A stretch of DNA of 64,000 nucleotides, taken from positions 1,260,856 through 1,324,855 of the forward strand of contig OY282374.1 in NCBI GenBank assembly GCA_958295815.1, written 5' to 3'. The notes under the pieces are model-generated. The model did no database searches, was not told the origin of the DNA, and worked only from the letters and a program-made list of their open reading frames with translations. Every line of letters begins with the position of its first letter. The stretch's first letter is position 1. The DNA is from Candidatus Poribacteria bacterium (GTDB lineage: Bacteria; Poribacteria; WGA-4E; WGA-3G). The position numbers were made by a program, and so were the translations under genes. Positions 36,614-46,423 of the stretch are shown piece by piece.

Positions 36614-38095
36614 ATGTCGCTTTATGAATTGACGGCACACGCCTTACACGAGAAACTCAAAGCCCGGGAGATTACCGCTGTGGAACTGGCGGAATCTGTC
36701 TATGCTCGTATTGACGCTGTGGAACCTGACGTCAAAGGTTACCTGACGCTTACGAAGGATATCGCCTTGGAACAGGCACACACCGCTGATGTCGGATTTC
36801 AAAGCGGGGACGATATGCCACCTTTGGCTGGCATCCCGATTGCCATTAAAGATGTAATATGCACCAAAGGTGTCCGTACCACATGTGCTTCTAAAATCCT
36901 TGAAACCTTCGTCCCGCCCTACGATGCGACTGTCATGACCAAGCTTCATGAGCAAGGTATCGTCATGCTCGGTAAAACGAACATGGACGAATTTGCTATG
37001 GGCTCATCTACTGAGAACTCGGCATATCAGATTACGCACAACCCGTGGAACCTTGACACCATTCCTGGCGGTTCCAGTGGTGGATCTGCCGCAGTTGTAT
37101 CAGCGGATACGGCTATCTGTTCCCTCGGTTCAGATACTGGTGGCTCAATCCGCCAGCCCGCGGCACTCTGTGGGGTCGTCGGTATGAAACCGACGTATGG
37201 ACGCGTCTCTCGTTACGGCTTGGTTGCGTTTGCCTCCTCACTCGATCAGATCGGTCCGTTCACCAAAGATGTCACCGATTGTGCTCTCCTACTCAACGCC
37301 ATTTGTGGAAGTGATGCCATGGATGCAACCTCCGTTGATATGCCTGTGCCTGATTTTACACAGGGTCTCATCAACGACGTAGAGGGCATGAAAATCGGTA
37401 TACCGAAAGAGTATTTTACGTCGGCTTTGGACACAGAGGTCGCAGATCGGGTGCATACTGCTGTTGCTGTTCTTGAACAACTTGGCGCAACCGTCGAAGA
37501 AATATCTTTGCCACACACCGAATATGCTATCGCAACATATTACATTATTGCTCCTGCGGAAGCGAGTGCAAATCTCGCCAGATACGACGGGGTTCGCTAC
37601 GGACACCGCAACGAAAACCCAGAAGATCTGATAACGATGTATAAAAAGACACGCAGTGAAGCGTTCGGCGAAGAGGTGAAACGTCGGATTATGATCGGAA
37701 CTTTCGCACTGAGTGCAGGTTACCAAGATGCCTATTATAAAAAAGCACAAAAGGCACGGACGCTAATCAAATCTGATTTTGATGCCGCGTTTGAAAAGGT
37801 TGACGTTATCGCAACGCCTACCTCACCTACGCCGGCGTTCAAGATTGGAGAACGCACTGAGGATCCATTGCAAATGTATCTCTCCGATGTGATGACGACA
37901 CCGGCAAGCCATTCTGGATTGCCGGGTATCTCAATTCCCTGCGGCTTCGTGCAAAATGAGTTACCGGTGGGACTGCAACTTCTCGGTGCCCCTTTTGCAG
38001 AAGATAAAGTCTTACGCGTCGCCTATACTTTCGAGCAGAATACCGAGCATCACCTACAGAAACCCAAAATTGAAAAGAATGGAGTTGTTTCATAA
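36614..38095 (+). CDS. gatA: Asp-tRNA(Asn)/Glu-tRNA(Gln) amidotransferase subunit A
   Basis: A 493-aa amidase-signature enzyme supplying ammonia from glutamine. The catalytic Ser-cisSer-Lys elements are visible: Lys in [12 protein letters not shown], the GGSSGGSAA block and Ser in [14 protein letters not shown]. The sequence [25 protein letters not shown] is specific to GatA. The length is normal. The stop overlaps the ATG of the next small gene (TAATG at 38095). Confidence 0.97.
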   Translation: MSLYELTAHALHEKLKAREITAVELAESVYARIDAVEPDVKGYLTLTKDIALEQAHTADVGFQSGDDMPPLAGIPIAIKDVICTKGVRTTCASKILETFVPPYDATVMTKLHEQGIVMLGKTNMDEFAMGSSTENSAYQITHNPWNLDTIPGGSSGGSAAVVSADTAICSLGSDTGGSIRQPAALCGVVGMKPTYGRVSRYGLVAFASSLDQIGPFTKDVTDCALLLNAICGSDAMDATSVDMPVPDFTQGLINDVEGMKIGIPKEYFTSALDTEVADRVHTAVAVLEQLGATVEEISLPHTEYAIATYYIIAPAEASANLARYDGVRYGHRNENPEDLITMYKKTRSEAFGEEVKRRIMIGTFALSAGYQDAYYKKAQKARTLIKSDFDAAFEKVDVIATPTSPTPAFKIGERTEDPLQMYLSDVMTTPASHSGLPGISIPCGFVQNELPVGLQLLGAPFAEDKVLRVAYTFEQNTEHHLQKPKIEKNGVVS

Positions 38096-38574
38096 TGAAT
38101 GCTGTGACGGCACCCTTTGGTGGTCTTTTTGGTGCAGTAATAGGGGGTGTGCTTTGGGCGAAGTACATCCAGTGGACGGGACGCACTGCTGGCTTCATTG
38201 CCATCGGTATTGGTATTCTTACTGGAGTGGGTATGCTCTTGACAAGCAGCCGAAGTCTCACGCAAGACGCAAAAACAATGTGGCGTGTTGTCAGTGCTGC
38301 CGCCGCACTTTTCGCCATACTCGGCATCTTTATCGGAAAATATCTGGATGTCCAGTGGAACGCGGTTGCACAAATCGCGGAGCAGCTGCGTCAAGAAAAT
38401 AACATATCATTAGAACAAGCCATGCCCATCGCCACAGTGCTGTTTAAGGGGCAATCTGTTTGGGAACTGATGCAGTCACGAATGAGTCGCATTGATCTGC
38501 TTTACTTTGCAGCGGCTGCTTTTATCGCTTTTCGTATTCCGAGTATCAGAGGGTTACGAAACTACTTTTATTAA
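38095..38574 (+). CDS. small membrane protein of unknown function
   Basis: A 159-aa protein coupled to gatA by a 1-base TAATG overlap. It has hydrophobic segments at about 1-25 (FGGLFGAVIGGVLWAKY), 30-50 (TAGFIAIGIGILTGVGMLL), 65-83 (VVSAAAALFAILGIFIGKY) and a shorter one near 137-150, with a soluble stretch of about 45 residues between the third and fourth. I recognise no family or motif. The coupling to gatA may be only transcriptional. Confidence 0.75.
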   Translation: MNAVTAPFGGLFGAVIGGVLWAKYIQWTGRTAGFIAIGIGILTGVGMLLTSSRSLTQDAKTMWRVVSAAAALFAILGIFIGKYLDVQWNAVAQIAEQLRQENNISLEQAMPIATVLFKGQSVWELMQSRMSRIDLLYFAAAAFIAFRIPSIRGLRNYFY

Positions 38575-38685
38575 TTACAACTTACGCAAATATCATTCTT
38601 TGCGTGCGCGGTGCTACCTACTGGATTTGTGAAGATACATACTTCTTAAGCGCGTTTACGGCATGCTTGCTGGAGGAAATAAAAA

Positions 38686-40128
38686 ATGAACCGTTTAATG
38701 ACAGGTTTTGAAAACCTGAAAGCTGCGTCAAAAAACTATTTTTGCATTTTGTTATCTATATGCCTTATCTGTTTACTGTTACCATACGGTTGGAGCTCGA
38801 AAGAAGAGGATGATAAACTCATCGAAAACCTCGCACTTTTGTCACAAATCCTGGCTTATGTCGAACAGTCACATCTCGACGCACCAGATGCTAAGGAGCT
38901 TATTGAGGGTGCTATTAACGGTATGCTTCGTAAATTAGACCCATACAGCCAATTCATACCAGATTATACCGAATTTCAGACCCAAAACCAAGGTAAATAC
39001 GGCGGACTCGGTATGACAGTTGGTATTCGGGAAGATGCGCTCACAGTGATCACGCCTTTCAAGGATCGTCCTGCTGCACTCGCTGGTGTGCAAAACGGGG
39101 ATGTCATCAGCCACATTGAGGGCGAATCGACGGCTGTAATGACCGTGACCGAGGCAGTAGAAATGCTGCGAGGCGAACCCGGAACGCAAGTTTCCATCAC
39201 GATCATTCGCGAGAACGAGAGTCGACCCATTGAAGTTACCATTACACGCGAAGTGATCCGGATTCCCAGCGTCGAGACAGAGATTATCGGAGATAAGATT
39301 GGCTACATCAAAATCAATCAATTTCTTCAGACGACAGCTTATGACGTAGATAAAGCCTTTGTTGACTTCAAGGAGCACAATACCCGTGGTATTATCCTTG
39401 ATCTCCGTTTGAATCCAGGTGGATTGCTCTCTTCAGCGGTTGATATCGCCAGTGATTTTCTTAGACCGGGCCAACTCGTTGTTTATAGTCAGGGGTCTGA
39501 GACGCGCGAGGATTTTGTGGCGAAAGGCGAAAAAAGGGAGTATTTTCCCCTAATCGTCCTCGTCAACGGTGGGAGTGCAAGTGCTTCTGAGATCGTTGCG
39601 GGTGCTATCAGAGACCACGGACGAGGACTCGTCATGGGGGACAAAACCTTCGGAAAGGCTTCAGTCCAGCGGGTGTTCCCTCTTCCAATCAGCGATTCAA
39701 AATCTGCTGTGAAATTGACAGTCGCTCGCTATTATACACCCAACGGCGTCAATATCGACAAAATCGGAATCATCCCGGATGTTGAGTCGCCGTGGTTTAG
39801 CCGTTCTGAGCGGCAGATGCACGTGAAACTCAGAAATCACGAAAAACTCAAAACCTTCGTAGAGGAAAATGGGGATGACGTGTTGAATCAACTCGCCACC
39901 GCATCGCACGCATCTCGTGATGATAGGGAGGCAACAAAACTTCTGCGCAGTTACCAACGTTTGACGGATGCGCTTATTGACGAACAAATTGTGCTGAGTG
40001 ATATCGGTGTTAAATACGCACTCGCACAGATTACAAAGACCTCCCGTGACGAACTGGAGCATGATCCACAAATCGTCGCTGCTATGGAGCAATTGAAGGT
40101 CTTGGAACTCTTCGCGAAGCGAGACTAA
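38686..40128 (+). CDS. S41 carboxyl-terminal processing protease (CtpA-like)
   Basis: A 480-aa periplasmic serine protease. The N-terminal hydrophobic segment ([18 protein letters not shown]) is a signal anchor. A PDZ domain spans about residues 100-180 (GGLGMTVGI...[17 protein letters not shown]). The catalytic core has [11 protein letters not shown], Ser300 in [10 protein letters not shown] and Lys325 in [11 protein letters not shown], with the 25-residue Ser-Lys spacing seen in this family. It trims or degrades envelope proteins at their C-termini. The ATG at 38686 follows CTGGAGGAAATAA. It lies 13 bp before mmsA. Confidence 0.93.
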   Translation: MNRLMTGFENLKAASKNYFCILLSICLICLLLPYGWSSKEEDDKLIENLALLSQILAYVEQSHLDAPDAKELIEGAINGMLRKLDPYSQFIPDYTEFQTQNQGKYGGLGMTVGIREDALTVITPFKDRPAALAGVQNGDVISHIEGESTAVMTVTEAVEMLRGEPGTQVSITIIRENESRPIEVTITREVIRIPSVETEIIGDKIGYIKINQFLQTTAYDVDKAFVDFKEHNTRGIILDLRLNPGGLLSSAVDIASDFLRPGQLVVYSQGSETREDFVAKGEKREYFPLIVLVNGGSASASEIVAGAIRDHGRGLVMGDKTFGKASVQRVFPLPISDSKSAVKLTVARYYTPNGVNIDKIGIIPDVESPWFSRSERQMHVKLRNHEKLKTFVEENGDDVLNQLATASHASRDDREATKLLRSYQRLTDALIDEQIVLSDIGVKYALAQITKTSRDELEHDPQIVAAMEQLKVLELFAKRD

Positions 40129-40141
40129 AGGAGGTAATCCC

Positions 40142-41641
40142 ATGCCTGACTCGAATCTTTTCAACAGTGGATCGCAAGTAGGATCCGACATACAAACGCC
40201 ACTACTGAACTACATTGACAACGCATGGCAAAAATCGACAACAGATGAACTGCTTGATGTTACAAATCCGGCGACTGGGGAAGTGATCACCCAAGTTCCG
40301 CTTTCACCTGCTGAAGAAGTACATCAAGCCACCACTGCCGCCACCACTGCACTCTATGAATGGAGACGGACTCCCCCTGTCGAACGCATTCAATATCTAT
40401 TCAAATTGAAAAACCTCTTAGAGGAAAACTTAGACGACATCGCAAGAGCCATTACGCTTGAGTGTGGCAAAACGCTTGACGAGGCTAAGGGGGAAATGCG
40501 ACGTGCCATCGAGAACGTTGAGGTAGCCTGTGGTATCCCGACGCTCATGCAAGGCACGAATCTTGAGGACATCGCAACCGGCATTGATGAATTCATGATC
40601 CGTCAACCCGTTGGGGTCTGTGCTGCCATCGCACCTTTCAACTTTCCTGGAATGATTACTTTCTGGTTTCTACCTTATGCCATTGCTTGTGGGAACACCT
40701 ACATCGTCAAGCCCTCCGAAAAAGTGCCAATCACGATGCAGAAGATATTCCAGCTCTTGGAACAGACAGGACTTCCAAAAGGGGTCGTCAATCTTGTTAA
40801 TGGCGGTAGGGAGACAGTGGATGCTATCTTAACGCATCCTGAAATCCGTGGGATTAGTTTTGTCGGTGCGACTGCTACTGCAAAAGCCATCTATGCGAAA
40901 GCTGCTGCAAACGGCAAACGCGTCCAATGCCAAGGTGGCGCGAAAAATCCGCTCATAATTCTTCCGGATGCTGATCCGCAGTTTACTGTTAATGCCGCGG
41001 CTGAGAGCGCGTTCGGGTGTGCTGGACAACGGTGTCTTGCAGCGTCTCTGGCACTCACTGTTGGTGATGCCCAAGGTTGGTTCACAGAAGCCATCGCTGA
41101 TACCGCTACTGACCGCGTCGTCGGAAACGGATTGGAGGATGGCGTTGAAATGGGACCCGTCATCACATCCGAAAGCAAAACCCGAATTGAAGGATTGATT
41201 CAAGCCGGTGCTGATGAAGGTGCTCAGATTCTTGTTGACGGCAGATATCCAAGTATCCCTGGCGGCGATAACGGGAACTTCCTCCGTCCCACAGTTCTCA
41301 GCAACCTCAACCCACAAGGTGAGATTGCCGGTACTGAGATCTTCGGACCCGTTTTAGGGCTCATCCATGTTGAAACTATCGACGACGCAATCGCACTCGT
41401 CAACAGTGGACGTTACGGAAACATGGCATGTCTCTTTACGGGAAGCGGTGCGTCTGCCCGCAAGTTCCGTTATGAAGCAGAGATCGGAAATATCGGTATT
41501 AACATCGGTGTTGCTGCACCAATGGCATTCTTCCCCTTCAGCGGTTGGAAAGACAGTTTCTTCGGCGATCTACACGGTCAGAGTTGGGATGCTGTAGATT
41601 TCTTCACCCAGAAGAAAGTCGTCGTTGAACGCTGGGCATAA
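40142..41641 (+). CDS. mmsA: CoA-acylating methylmalonate-semialdehyde dehydrogenase
   Basis: A 499-aa aldehyde dehydrogenase. [23 protein letters not shown] is the MmsA/IolA signature, and Cys298 in GCAGQRCLA is the nucleophile. The usual general-base Glu of hydrolytic ALDHs is replaced in the CQGGAKNP block, as expected for the CoA-dependent subclass. It converts (methyl)malonate semialdehyde to propionyl- or acetyl-CoA in valine or inositol breakdown. A strong AAAGGAGGTAA ribosome site precedes the ATG. An IolE-like gene lies 5 kb away, so an inositol link is possible but not shown. Confidence 0.93.
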   Translation: MPDSNLFNSGSQVGSDIQTPLLNYIDNAWQKSTTDELLDVTNPATGEVITQVPLSPAEEVHQATTAATTALYEWRRTPPVERIQYLFKLKNLLEENLDDIARAITLECGKTLDEAKGEMRRAIENVEVACGIPTLMQGTNLEDIATGIDEFMIRQPVGVCAAIAPFNFPGMITFWFLPYAIACGNTYIVKPSEKVPITMQKIFQLLEQTGLPKGVVNLVNGGRETVDAILTHPEIRGISFVGATATAKAIYAKAAANGKRVQCQGGAKNPLIILPDADPQFTVNAAAESAFGCAGQRCLAASLALTVGDAQGWFTEAIADTATDRVVGNGLEDGVEMGPVITSESKTRIEGLIQAGADEGAQILVDGRYPSIPGGDNGNFLRPTVLSNLNPQGEIAGTEIFGPVLGLIHVETIDDAIALVNSGRYGNMACLFTGSGASARKFRYEAEIGNIGINIGVAAPMAFFPFSGWKDSFFGDLHGQSWDAVDFFTQKKVVVERWA

Positions 41642-41654
41642 CCCTGTTAATAAC

Positions 41655-41682
41655 AAAAAAGGTCGGGCAAAGATGCCCGACC
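41655..41682 (-). terminator. intrinsic terminator of the Spy-like gene
   Basis: On the minus strand GGTCGGGCA, loop TCTT, TGCCCGACC is followed by TTTTTT. The hairpin (41661-41682) begins about 20 bp after the stop of the minus-strand gene at 41704, and separates it from the convergent mmsA. Confidence 0.88.
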
Positions 41683-41703
41683 TGAAGCGAGGGAAAGCGA
41701 ATC

Positions 41704-42201
41704 TTAACGGCGTCTACGATTTTCTCGTTGACTACGACGGGATTCTTTGAGGCGTTCTCGGACCTCTGCGCGCCGTTTCTCCTTTAATTCCGTCAGTTTC
41801 GTCATCTGTTCTTCCGTTAAGACTTCCTTGAGGCTGGTGTTGAATTTTGTGTATGTTTCTTTGACCGCCGCACTTATCTTTTTCGCAGCTTCGCGTTTTG
41901 TATCAGCGTCTTTGCCTGCTACTTTAATCTGTGTTTGGAGTGCCTCGCGGGTCTCCTGATAGATTGGGAGTACCTTTGCCAACGTTTCTTGGTCGGCTTT
42001 CACGCCAAATGTCAAATCGAGCCAAGACTGATTCAGAGCAGACACTGGATTCACCATCCTGGTTACTCTACCCCGATTGGCGTTACGAGTTTCCTTTTTG
42101 TTCCGAGTTATTTCGTGTGCTGCAGCTGTGTTTTGAAAAACAAACATTCCGACCATTGCGATTGCAGCGATTGCGTTGAGTACAAACCATTTCCGTTTCA
42201 T
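41704..42201 (-). CDS. Spy/CpxP-like periplasmic LTxxQ-type protein
   Basis: A 165-aa protein with a signal peptide (FVLNAIAAIAMVGMFVFQNTAAA). The mature part is highly charged and helical, with LTEEQMTKLTELKEKRRAEVRERL, the LTxxQ-type repeat of Spy/CpxP and heavy-metal sensor-like proteins. The C-terminus is arginine-rich. The ATG at 42201 follows AGGAGATAAAAAA and is chosen over an upstream start at 42258. It could be an envelope-stress chaperone or an RNA/polyanion-binding protein; similarity is motif-level only. Confidence 0.7.
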   Translation of the reverse strand: MKRKWFVLNAIAAIAMVGMFVFQNTAAAHEITRNKKETRNANRGRVTRMVNPVSALNQSWLDLTFGVKADQETLAKVLPIYQETREALQTQIKVAGKDADTKREAAKKISAAVKETYTKFNTSLKEVLTEEQMTKLTELKEKRRAEVRERLKESRRSQRENRRRR

Positions 42202-42313
42202 TTTTTTATCTCCTATTAGAGTTTTAGTTTTATGAATGCCCATTAATTTTTTTATCAAGGGCGTTTACTTTTGCTCCTTTAGTCGGCTATGTTCAGAAAA
42301 GGTTCGTTCTTTT

Positions 42314-44206
42314 TTACCACGGCTGTCTATATGAAGGCGCATTGGCGAAACGCTGCATTCCTAATACCAGATCAATTTGTGTATAGGGTGGCAGGTGAAC
42401 GTGGAGATATGTCCCATTGACTGAGACAGTGGTTCTATTCTGAGTGTTGTTAATATGCCCTGAAGTAAAGTTGTGCTCTCCCATCGCACCTGCTTGGATG
42501 ACAACCTCCCGTGATTCCGTAGTGTTAAGATTAACCAGCTGCAGTTCCGTAGTGCCCGCCGTCATTTTGGTAACCAGCGCACCGACATCCGGTGGAAGTC
42601 CAGGTCGTTTCTGTTGTGCATCAAAATACCTCACCCGCGTCACGAGCAAGCCTCCATTATAATGCGGCAGCGGACCACCACATGTGAGTTGGACTAATCC
42701 TTCACAGGTGATTGGGTTGCGTCGTTGGAAATAGGCATCCCCGTATGACGCCGAGTCTTCGTCATCATCAGCCATGAAGTTAAGGCGTGCCTCCACTTGG
42801 GATAGGTTGTGATTCAGAATCGCTTCCGGGTATTCAGGATATTCACCCCGCATATATGCCAACCATGCTCCATCGTGTCCCCCACTATCTTTGGTGTGAT
42901 GCCACGCGTTGATATCGAATTTCGACCCTGTTCTTTTAGCAATTTTCTTTGCACGTTCCTGATCCTCGGCTGCCATTGACATTGCCCATAAATGCGCGAC
43001 ATCCGATGCGTGCATCGGCATGAATTCAAACCAGCCGTCCACCTGCAAAGCCGTACCATCTTCGTTTGTAATCGGATATTGTAACCACGCACCCGGGACG
43101 TAGTTAACCCTATCTGGATCACCATACTTCTGTGGGACGTAGAGCTGATCGTTTTTCTCAATACCTCTTTCAATTAAGACATCAATCTGCGATCGTGGGA
43201 AATCAAGATAACTCAGATCCTTCCAGAGCAACGCTGCATTCTGTGCAGCGATGCCTACCGCTTGTCCAACGCTATGCCATCCGTGGGGCCAACTCCATCC
43301 GTAGTATGAACCATACCATTTACCGTTGATATGTTCACCGATCTCTCCTGACAGACCGACATTGTCTGGGACAACACCGCCGTTTTCTGCTGTCCGTGCT
43401 ATCCACGCTTCGACGTATTCCTTGACCCACGCACTATATTTTTCTTCACCCGTCAGCAGGTAAGCATTCGTAGCAAGCGTCGTCGCAGCAAGATTGACAA
43501 CAGCATCCCCCACTCCTTGGCGTTCACGCATTATCTGCCCCATGCGCGTCCGCAGTTCCTCATTTGCTCTGACGGCTTCATGGCTCGTGCCTCCCGGTAT
43601 ATCGTAAAACGGCATATTGTACCCATCCCAAGGAGAGTAAGGGTGTCCACCAAAAGCCCAGAATGCCGGTCCCTTACTTCCGTTCATAGCACACTTGATG
43701 ATTTTGTGCTGAGCGTCGTAATTTGGTGCATCTGGATCTTCGCCTGTGAAGAAACCCACATACCGTTTCGCGCGTTCAACGTGCTTCGGGTTTGACGGAT
43801 CCGCCATACAGAGCATATAAAAAAGATAATTCCCTTCGCCTTGATGAAACCAATCGTATCCCGGTTGATACTCTTTCACCACCATCGGATAACCGTGACC
43901 CGTGCCGTATCGTTCCATATCTTTTGTGATGACATCGAATTCCGTATCTGCATCAACCAAGAATTGCGCATCGCCACCGAGCATGTAGAAGAGGGGCCAA
44001 TTATGGAAGCTTTCGTAAGCATCGTCTAATCCGTCGATACTCTGAAAATCTGGATGTGTCGGCCACAACAGTGTTCCATCTGGCTGGGTATACTTTTTCA
44101 GGACTTCTGGTCCTGCTGCGTTCATCTTCTCAATGAGTTGCCGTTCGAGGATAGCCCATGTTGGTGGAGTTTGTATTTGTGTCTGCGCTTCAATCGTTGG
44201 GAACAT
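42314..44206 (-). CDS. 630-aa protein of unknown function, probable alpha/alpha barrel
   Basis: I do not recognise a named family. The sequence is rich in aromatic and His residues in motifs such as YESFHNWPLFYMLGG, GYDWFHQGEGN, YYGWSWPHGWHSVGQA and HHTKDSGGHDGAWLAYMRGEYP. Alternating helical segments suggest an (alpha/alpha)6-type barrel, as in some glycoside hydrolases, lyases or terpene-acting enzymes. A C-terminal beta-rich part (about 540-620: TTELQLVNLNTTESREVVIQ) looks like an accessory sandwich. There is no signal peptide. It stands alone between a Spy-like gene and a repeat-bearing gap. Confidence 0.7.
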   Translation of the reverse strand: MFPTIEAQTQIQTPPTWAILERQLIEKMNAAGPEVLKKYTQPDGTLLWPTHPDFQSIDGLDDAYESFHNWPLFYMLGGDAQFLVDADTEFDVITKDMERYGTGHGYPMVVKEYQPGYDWFHQGEGNYLFYMLCMADPSNPKHVERAKRYVGFFTGEDPDAPNYDAQHKIIKCAMNGSKGPAFWAFGGHPYSPWDGYNMPFYDIPGGTSHEAVRANEELRTRMGQIMRERQGVGDAVVNLAATTLATNAYLLTGEEKYSAWVKEYVEAWIARTAENGGVVPDNVGLSGEIGEHINGKWYGSYYGWSWPHGWHSVGQAVGIAAQNAALLWKDLSYLDFPRSQIDVLIERGIEKNDQLYVPQKYGDPDRVNYVPGAWLQYPITNEDGTALQVDGWFEFMPMHASDVAHLWAMSMAAEDQERAKKIAKRTGSKFDINAWHHTKDSGGHDGAWLAYMRGEYPEYPEAILNHNLSQVEARLNFMADDDEDSASYGDAYFQRRNPITCEGLVQLTCGGPLPHYNGGLLVTRVRYFDAQQKRPGLPPDVGALVTKMTAGTTELQLVNLNTTESREVVIQAGAMGEHNFTSGHINNTQNRTTVSVNGTYLHVHLPPYTQIDLVLGMQRFANAPSYRQPW

Positions 44207-44308
44207 GATTTTTTACCTCTGATGAAGGTGAAAAGCCTTTGGATTGCTGTTGGTTGTAGTATATCATATCTTTGTGCATTCGTGGGATTTATATCTTTTG
44301 ACTGTTTA

Positions 44309-44377
44309 GCCCCAGCGGGGCGACATGTGTATAGCAGCAGATACACCCTCCAGTTTTGCCCTAGCGGGGCGACATGT
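44309..44377. repeat. two copies of a 20-bp GC-rich repeat
   Basis: GCCCC-AGC-GGGGCGACATGT (44309-44328) and GCCCT-AGC-GGGGCGACATGT (44358-44377), 49 bp apart and differing at one base. The GCCCC/GGGGC arms can form a small hairpin with loop AGC. They lie in the 288-bp gap between divergent genes; no coding role is seen. Confidence 0.75.
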
Positions 44378-44415
44378 ACGTAGTCTAAATGCTCCTAAAT
44401 TCTTGATTTTTGGAG

Positions 44416-44445
44416 TTGATGTACATTGTGTTGTCGTGATACACT
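44416..44445 (+). promoter_or_regulatory. possible promoter of the DUF262 gene
   Basis: TTGATG (44416-44421), 18-bp spacer, and TACACT (44440-44445) with a TGA just before it as an extended -10. It is 50 bp before the TTG start at 44495. Moderate match only. Confidence 0.45.
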
Positions 44446-44494
44446 AACACCATTGTATAAGTAGATAGAATGCTGTATAAGGGGGTATAATGTT

Positions 44495-46336
44495 TTGGTT
44501 CAACTTTATTCGTTAGATGATTGGAACATTAATCGTTTACTGACTGAGATTGAAAATAAGAAAGTTTTCATTCCTGCGATTCAGAGACCTTTCGTCTGGA
44601 ATGATGACAAGGTGCGTGACTTCATAGATTCCCTTTACCGTGGGTATCCTGTTGGATACCTCATCGTTTGGTTAAAATCTGGGGTGCTTGTGAGAGACAG
44701 TCCCGATTCAATAACACAAGGACGACTGTCAGAAGCTGATGAATGTGTAGTTATTGATGGTCAGCAGCGGTTGATGGTTCTTTTAATGACATTGCATGGA
44801 GGAAGTGTTCTCAGCAAAAAATATGAAAGGGTGTCAATAAGGATAGCATTTAATCCTATTGAAAAGCGATTTGATGTAGCCAAACCTTCACATCATGATA
44901 ATCCAAGATGGATTACTGACATCAGTGCTGGTTTTACAACTCATGAAGCAGTACATAACTTAGCTGACACATACGTTGATGAGAACCGAGGTTATCTTAA
45001 CGAGAACCAGGAGATAACTCAGACCGAAGTCAAGAATCGTATCATTCACCTGGCAGGAATTCGTGACAAAACCCTCGGAGTGATTGAGTTAGGCCCCGAC
45101 TTGAAAGGAGAAGTTGTCGCGGATATTTTTGACCGCATCAATTCAAGAGGGGTTCGCCTTACCTCTCCGGATTTCATCATGTCTAAGATGGCAGCTAGTG
45201 AACGTTATGACGGTCCTAATCTTCGCAAATCGATTGATTATTTTTGCCAACTAGTTACTTCCCCGACAACATTTGAAAGTTTGACTGAGGACACCGATTT
45301 TGCATCTACAGAATATTTTCGTAAAATGCGGTGGTTAGCGGATTGGGATGATTCAAATGATAAGATTTATGTTCCTGACTATACTGATATGCTGAAGGTA
45401 GTTTTTACTGTAAAGTTTAAGCGAGGAGACTTAAAAGACTTAATCCCAAGCTTATCAGGGGACACTGCGGAAAGTTCGTTTGGTAAAATTGAAAGTGGCG
45501 TGTTGAATTATATGAATGAGCACAATTTCAGGAATTTTGTCATGGTCCTGCATTCAGTTGGATTCACGAGTCCATCAATGGTTAAAGCAAAGAATGCTGT
45601 TAATTTTGCTTATGTCTTATATTTGAGGTTACGTGAGGAGAATATAAATGAAGCGGAAATTAAGAGATTGGTAGGTCGTTGGTTTGTAATGTCAATCTTG
45701 ACTGGTCGATACAGTGGTGAACCACAAGCTACTTTCGGAAAAGATATTCGAGGTATAACAGAGGGAGATTTGGAGTCTGTTGGAGAAAAAGCAAGTGCTT
45801 ATCTCAAAAGGCTGGAAGATACAGAACTTTCGGACGCGTTCTGGGATGTGGAAATTTTGGATAAGTTGAACACATCATCGACCAACAGTGTCTATTTCAA
45901 TATGTTTCTGGCAAGCCAAGTTAGAGGAAACGACAAAGGTTTTCTATCTCGAGATGATACAATACACCGTCTACTTCGAATTGAACATGACAAACACCAC
46001 ATATTTCCTGATAACTATCTACAGGAATCAGGCGTTGATAGACCAAAGGACAGAAATAACATCGCCAATAAAGTAGTGATGGGAAGAAATTCCAATATTA
46101 GAATTGGTGACACTGATCCGGTTACATATTTTTCGGAATTGCATGAAAGTTGTAAAGACGGCACGCCTCAATATGGAGGGATAGACAATCTACCTGAGTT
46201 ATATACCAATCTTGAAGCTCACTGTATTCCCCTTCGTGAACGGGGGATAGCAATTTTTGAAAACTATAATGAATTTCTTAAGAAGCGTAGAAAACTTATG
46301 GCTGAAAAGATAAAGAACTACTACGATTCCTTGTAG
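44495..46336 (+). CDS. DUF262/ParB-like protein with C-terminal HNH motif (GmrSD-like)
   Basis: A 613-aa protein. The N-terminal DUF262 core has IPAIQRPFVWNDDKVRDFIDSLYRGYPVGYLIVW (about 26-59) and the NTPase motif IDGQQRL (87-93). The C-terminal part carries HDKHHIFPDNYL, the His-Me finger/HNH start of DUF1524-type nucleases. The same order occurs in GmrSD-type modification-dependent restriction and other phage-defence proteins. It starts at a TTG after AAGGGGG. The gene is about 40% G+C in the two lines I counted, against 53-55% in neighbours, suggesting transfer. Specificity unknown. Confidence 0.8.
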   Translation: MVQLYSLDDWNINRLLTEIENKKVFIPAIQRPFVWNDDKVRDFIDSLYRGYPVGYLIVWLKSGVLVRDSPDSITQGRLSEADECVVIDGQQRLMVLLMTLHGGSVLSKKYERVSIRIAFNPIEKRFDVAKPSHHDNPRWITDISAGFTTHEAVHNLADTYVDENRGYLNENQEITQTEVKNRIIHLAGIRDKTLGVIELGPDLKGEVVADIFDRINSRGVRLTSPDFIMSKMAASERYDGPNLRKSIDYFCQLVTSPTTFESLTEDTDFASTEYFRKMRWLADWDDSNDKIYVPDYTDMLKVVFTVKFKRGDLKDLIPSLSGDTAESSFGKIESGVLNYMNEHNFRNFVMVLHSVGFTSPSMVKAKNAVNFAYVLYLRLREENINEAEIKRLVGRWFVMSILTGRYSGEPQATFGKDIRGITEGDLESVGEKASAYLKRLEDTELSDAFWDVEILDKLNTSSTNSVYFNMFLASQVRGNDKGFLSRDDTIHRLLRIEHDKHHIFPDNYLQESGVDRPKDRNNIANKVVMGRNSNIRIGDTDPVTYFSELHESCKDGTPQYGGIDNLPELYTNLEAHCIPLRERGIAIFENYNEFLKKRRKLMAEKIKNYYDSL

Positions 46337-46356
46337 ATAAGTTAAGGAACTAAAAA

Positions 46357-46392
46357 ATGGATGATCTGACTAAGTTATTAAATCATTTCTGA
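46357..46392 (+). other. 11-codon ORF after the DUF262 gene, possible remnant
   Basis: ATG to TGA encodes MDDLTKLLNHF, with an AAGGA ribosome-like site 8 bases upstream, 20 bp after the DUF262 gene. It could be the truncated start of a lost partner gene, or chance. No similarity is recognised. Confidence 0.25.
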
Positions 46393-46423
46393 ACGGAGCA
46401 TACAGGAAGGAATAATTAGTTCA

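Noticed and set aside
44470..44497. ATG at 44490 as the start of the DUF262 gene
   Set aside because: That ATG is in another frame; the DUF262 frame starts at the TTG at 44495 with acceptable spacing from AAGGGGG. A frameshift is not needed.
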